Origin: Dryococelus australis
Taxonomy: Eukaryota; Arthropoda; Insecta; Phasmatodea; Phasmatidae
Assembly (NCBI GenBank): GCA_029891345.1
Contig: CM057009.1
Coordinates: 211,600,709-211,664,708 of the forward strand
DNA: 64,000 nucleotides
Reading direction: 5' to 3'
In this document: in pieces, positions 61,020-64,000 of the stretch
How positions within the stretch are numbered: the stretch's first letter is position 1
Layout: each line of letters opens with the position of its first letter
Program-made: the position numbers and the translations under genes
The notes under the pieces: model-generated
Database searches by the model: none
Told to the model about the DNA's origin: nothing
Seen by the model: only the letters and a program-made list of their open reading frames with translations

Positions 61020-61088
61020 TTAACTTTGTTTAATGTTATATATACACACATATATATATATTTATATATACAAACATATACATATAAA
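61020..61088. repeat. AT-rich simple repeat with TATATA/CACACA words
   Basis: Irregular TATATA and ACACACATA runs over about 70 bp. Confidence 0.7.
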
Positions 61089-62209
61089 ACCCAATTCGTC
61101 TATGTTTAAAATTATTGAAAACATTAATTTGCATCATTTTGTTACATTTGTTTTTTCCATAATTTAATAATGTTTGATTTTTATTCCATCTATTATTAGT
61201 TAACTACAAAAATTGTATTAATCGTAGTAAACAGCAGGATAGCATATTGATAATACTCAACGTCTTTATGTTATGTTATTGCTTTAGGTCACTACGTCAC
61301 GTAAAAATTAATCTGTACACGTTTATATCATTGTAAATATAACATGAAAGACTCTTTGTACATAATTTGATTTACGTTTATTATCATAAATATATGTAAA
61401 TATGGTATTTTATATTACTTGTATTTTTGCATGTGATATTTTTGTTTGCTGCCCGAAGCGTCATAATCAGTGTGAACATTTTAAAACCAATTTTGTGCTT
61501 ATGTGTTTATGTGTCTCAAATGTAATATTACTGTGTATGTTTCAGTTGGCAGATGTCTGTGCTGTGTCTTGTAAAACATTATGACTATTTTTATTTGCAG
61601 CTTTCTGCCAAATGTTCAGGAATGTAATTTTTGCCGTACCTGTTCGTATTGTCTATGTGAGCTTGGTATATTCGTATGCTTAACAAGTTCTAAAACTGAA
61701 AAACTCTATGTTTCTATCAATAATATTTGAATACATTTCAATTTAAAACTATAGTTTAGAAAACAATTCAAGGGATACATTGTTGAAATTCAGTTTTGGA
61801 ACTAACGTGATGTTTAAGAATGTATTAATATGTGTAATGCTTTAATTTTAAAAAAAGAACATATACTTATTTTTATATATCTTTCTTATATAGCAATATT
61901 ATTATTTAAAAAAAATGAATCATCCAACATTTTTAATTATTATTTAATATCTTTCTTGTGTTGCGTCTGATGTATTTTATATATTAATAGGCTGTTTGAC
62001 ATGAGTTAAGTTAAATCATGATAAAATCTTATATAATGGAATTCAAGCAATTTACATGAGTGTTTGGAAATAAAATTAAGATCAGTTACATACTGGTGTA
62101 GCAAATAATAAGTATTTTAAATTGAAAACAATGGGCTAAAGGAATTAGCCCATAATGCCACGAGAGTCGGGCGCCACCTCCAAACTATGTTTCAAGAAAC
62201 CTCACTCTG

Positions 62210-62267
62210 ATTGGAGAACAAAAGCAGTAACCCATCAGTATTGCCGGTTATGAAGTAGTATAAATAG
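62210..62267 (+). promoter_or_regulatory. Inverted CCAAT plus TATAAATAG, candidate core promoter
   Basis: ATTGG at 62210-62214 lies 45 bp before a consensus TATAAATAG at 62259-62267, in a locally G+C-richer patch inside an AT-rich region. The arrangement suits a Pol II promoter on the + strand. Whether it belongs to a transposon or to an internal start of the host gene cannot be told; chance TATA matches are common at this base composition. Confidence 0.25.
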
Positions 62268-62556
62268 CGAGTTTAAAAGTAAACACATTGGAGCATAAAA
62301 ACTTGTCGTTATTCTTGTCTACGTTTTTTTTCTTCAAATAATAAGTGCATTGTTATTAAAAATTAAAACCGTTGCACTGAGTCAACGTACATCCAGGTTA
62401 CCAGCTCACTATTGTTAAGCGCTCTGTGAATACTCACCTACGGAAAATGTGACATAATTCCTGTCTCCCGCCACAGCAGTCAACCACGCCAATCTAAATA
62501 CTTGCAGCTTTACTGCTACAACTACCTAGGGTCTGAAGTGGGCAAAGTATGAATTA

Positions 62557-63428
62557 CACTGTTAAAAATGTTCCGCATATTCTGGGAATTTTTTGCGGAA
62601 ATAGGATGTGTTTATACGGCACCGCGATCCATACACTATACAAATTTGATGGTTCTTTTACAAAAAAAAAATCCGTTGTAAAACTACGAACCGTTTTTTT
62701 GTAAAATCTGCAAAACATGCATTTGTATTAGTATTAAAATCTGCAATACAACTTACATTATTGAGAAGTCAGCATAAAATTATTTTTTTCTTCTAGAAAA
62801 TAGTTGTGATGAATTAATAACACAGAATAACTTAAAAAAAAATTTCAAATATAATTTTCGAAAAATAATACTTTGGAGAGAGTGGGTTAGAACCTTAACC
62901 ACAAGACTTAACTTGACTTACGAATTCGAAGCTTATTTTTATGACAAAATTTATATTCAAGTACTTATGAATTATTAAGGAAGTTACTTAATTTAAAAGA
63001 ATACATTTATTTGAATTTAAAGAGTTCTGTGTAACTAGGAAACATTAACAGATAAGGAGTAACACAGTCTCATTTTATTGAAATTGTCTTTTTTTATATT
63101 ATTTGAGTGATGTTAAGTGTTTTACGTTATTTAAACTTGCAATGCAATTCTAATTCGTACAAACGTTTCTATTTGCACGCAACTATACTTTACATCAGCC
63201 ATAGTTTTTGCACAAACATCTATATACGGTTTTACGTTTGTCAGCCATTTTGCTGAAGCTCATGGACACGGGTGAGTATAGTACGAATATTTCTTGAGGT
63301 GTATTACAAACACGGCCATTGCAGTTTTACAAACGAGTAATTTTACCAGAGATATTTTAGTACTCTTACAAGCTTTTGTAAAATTACGAACGAATTCCCA
63401 GTAAAAAAATGCAATTTCTTTGACAGTG
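62557..63428. mobile_element. Second CACTG-ended element (872 bp)
   Basis: The left end CACTGTTAAAAATG and the complement of the right end, CACTGTCAAAGAAATTG, are both followed by a CTGGGAATT block about 28 bp in; TA lies outside both ends (62555-62556 and 63429-63430). The interior repeats TTGTAAAACTACGAAC (about 62677) and TTGTAAAATTACGAAC (about 63377). Ends and TGTAAAA content recall the element at 15723-17429. No transposase is encoded. Confidence 0.5.
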
Positions 63429-64000
63429 TAACGACGATAAACGGAGCTGAACTCTGTGAATGCAATATTCGGAAAGTCTGCGTGTTTCTTTTTGCTTCGG
63501 GTATAGGGAACGAACAATGCCGAATATACACGAAGCTTTCTTCACTACTGTAACAAGAAAAGTATCGTTTTGGCAGCATTTACGACACCCACGCCACTCC
63601 GACCTATTACACAAAACACATAAATTTAGCACCAGGCACCTGTAAGAGTTGGCAACACTTGAAACACTCAAACATTAATAGAAACTGAAACAGACGCATG
63701 TCACATTTCTGTAAATTACATATTTATACACACCACGGTCACAAGAATTATTTAGTTTGGCGGCAAGAGCCACGAAACACAGGCCTTTCGATTTGCCTTC
63801 AAATTTCACTCCAGAATAAAAATGTTAACATTTCTAAATTTTTTCATACGCAGTAAAACACCAGCACAACAAAAAATATAGATTTTTTAGTAATCAAATT
63901 ATATTTTTACCTGAAGTACAGAAATACTAACTAGCAATTTTATAGGTTAGTTCCAGGAAGTTGCGGAAGGTTCTTGAAAAGGCAACTTGCTGATTATTTT

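Larger units (their letters stand above)
57798..64000. other. Intron after exon 15, continuing past the window
   Basis: At least 6.2 kb without a further exon. It holds a mariner with nested SINE (58318-59786), a TA/GA microsatellite (59833-59916), very AT-rich sequence (59.9-62.1 kb), a TATA-type promoter candidate (62210-62267) and a CACTG-ended element (62557-63428). The last 570 bp show nothing recognised. Confidence 0.6.

Overview
This is a eukaryotic, almost certainly insect, AT-rich genomic window. It shows GT-AG introns of 0.2 to 9.5 kb, dense mariner-type, MITE and SINE debris, and no intronless genes. A large-genome polyneopteran insect (stick insect, cockroach or relative) would fit the intron sizes and the style of the tRNA-derived SINE at about 26.15 kb, but that placement is inference.

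One gene explains all the convincing coding sequence. On the + strand, 15 short exons between 4225 and 57797 total 1737 bp (579 codons, under 3% of the window). Every one is a multiple of three, begins and ends in phase 0, and encodes a disordered K/E/P/V-rich peptide. The last exon (57564-57797) combines a PEVK-like run with RRGSLIPP and [10 protein letters not shown] motifs. I read the set as the PEVK-like spring region of a giant sarcomeric protein, most likely projectin/twitchin (bt). Neither the 5' nor the 3' end of the gene is in the window, and no Ig, FN3 or kinase exon is present. The symmetric phase means any subset of exons could be skipped or joined without a frameshift, as expected of a tunable elastic segment. 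Layout of the exons: a K/E-rich cluster (4.2-4.9 kb), small PEVK exons (10.2 and 11.0 kb), one 170-codon exon (12.9-13.4 kb), small K/E/P exons (20.9 and 28.1 kb), a KYDPLA-type exon (34.0 kb), four exons each carrying one RRxS motif (37.8, 41.1, 41.6 and 46.0 kb), a second KYDPLA-type exon (55.6 kb) and the PEVK/RRxS exon (57.6 kb).

The introns are a transposon graveyard. Structures with identifiable ends are: a Harbinger-like TAA-flanked element (9040-9712); two TA-flanked CACTG-ended elements (15723-17429, packed with TGTAAAA motifs and about 200-bp internal repeats, and 62557-63428); two copies of one 235-237 bp MITE (18827-19061 and 45046-45282); a 2.2 kb element with about 390-bp terminal inverted repeats and a broken DDE transposase (50742-52937); and a mariner relic (58318-59786) with a SINE nested inside. 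Mariner transposase fossils without clear ends lie near 14.5-15.1 kb and 39.1-39.6 kb, and a possible DUF4817-type fossil near 18.1 kb.

The most unusual structures are a 2.8 kb giant inverted repeat (31035-33870), whose arms end internally in arrays of a 14-bp repeat and carry related decayed coding sequence, and an unrecognised frameshifted coding fossil on the - strand (6438-7105). All boundaries and homologies were read by eye; no alignment or database search was run.
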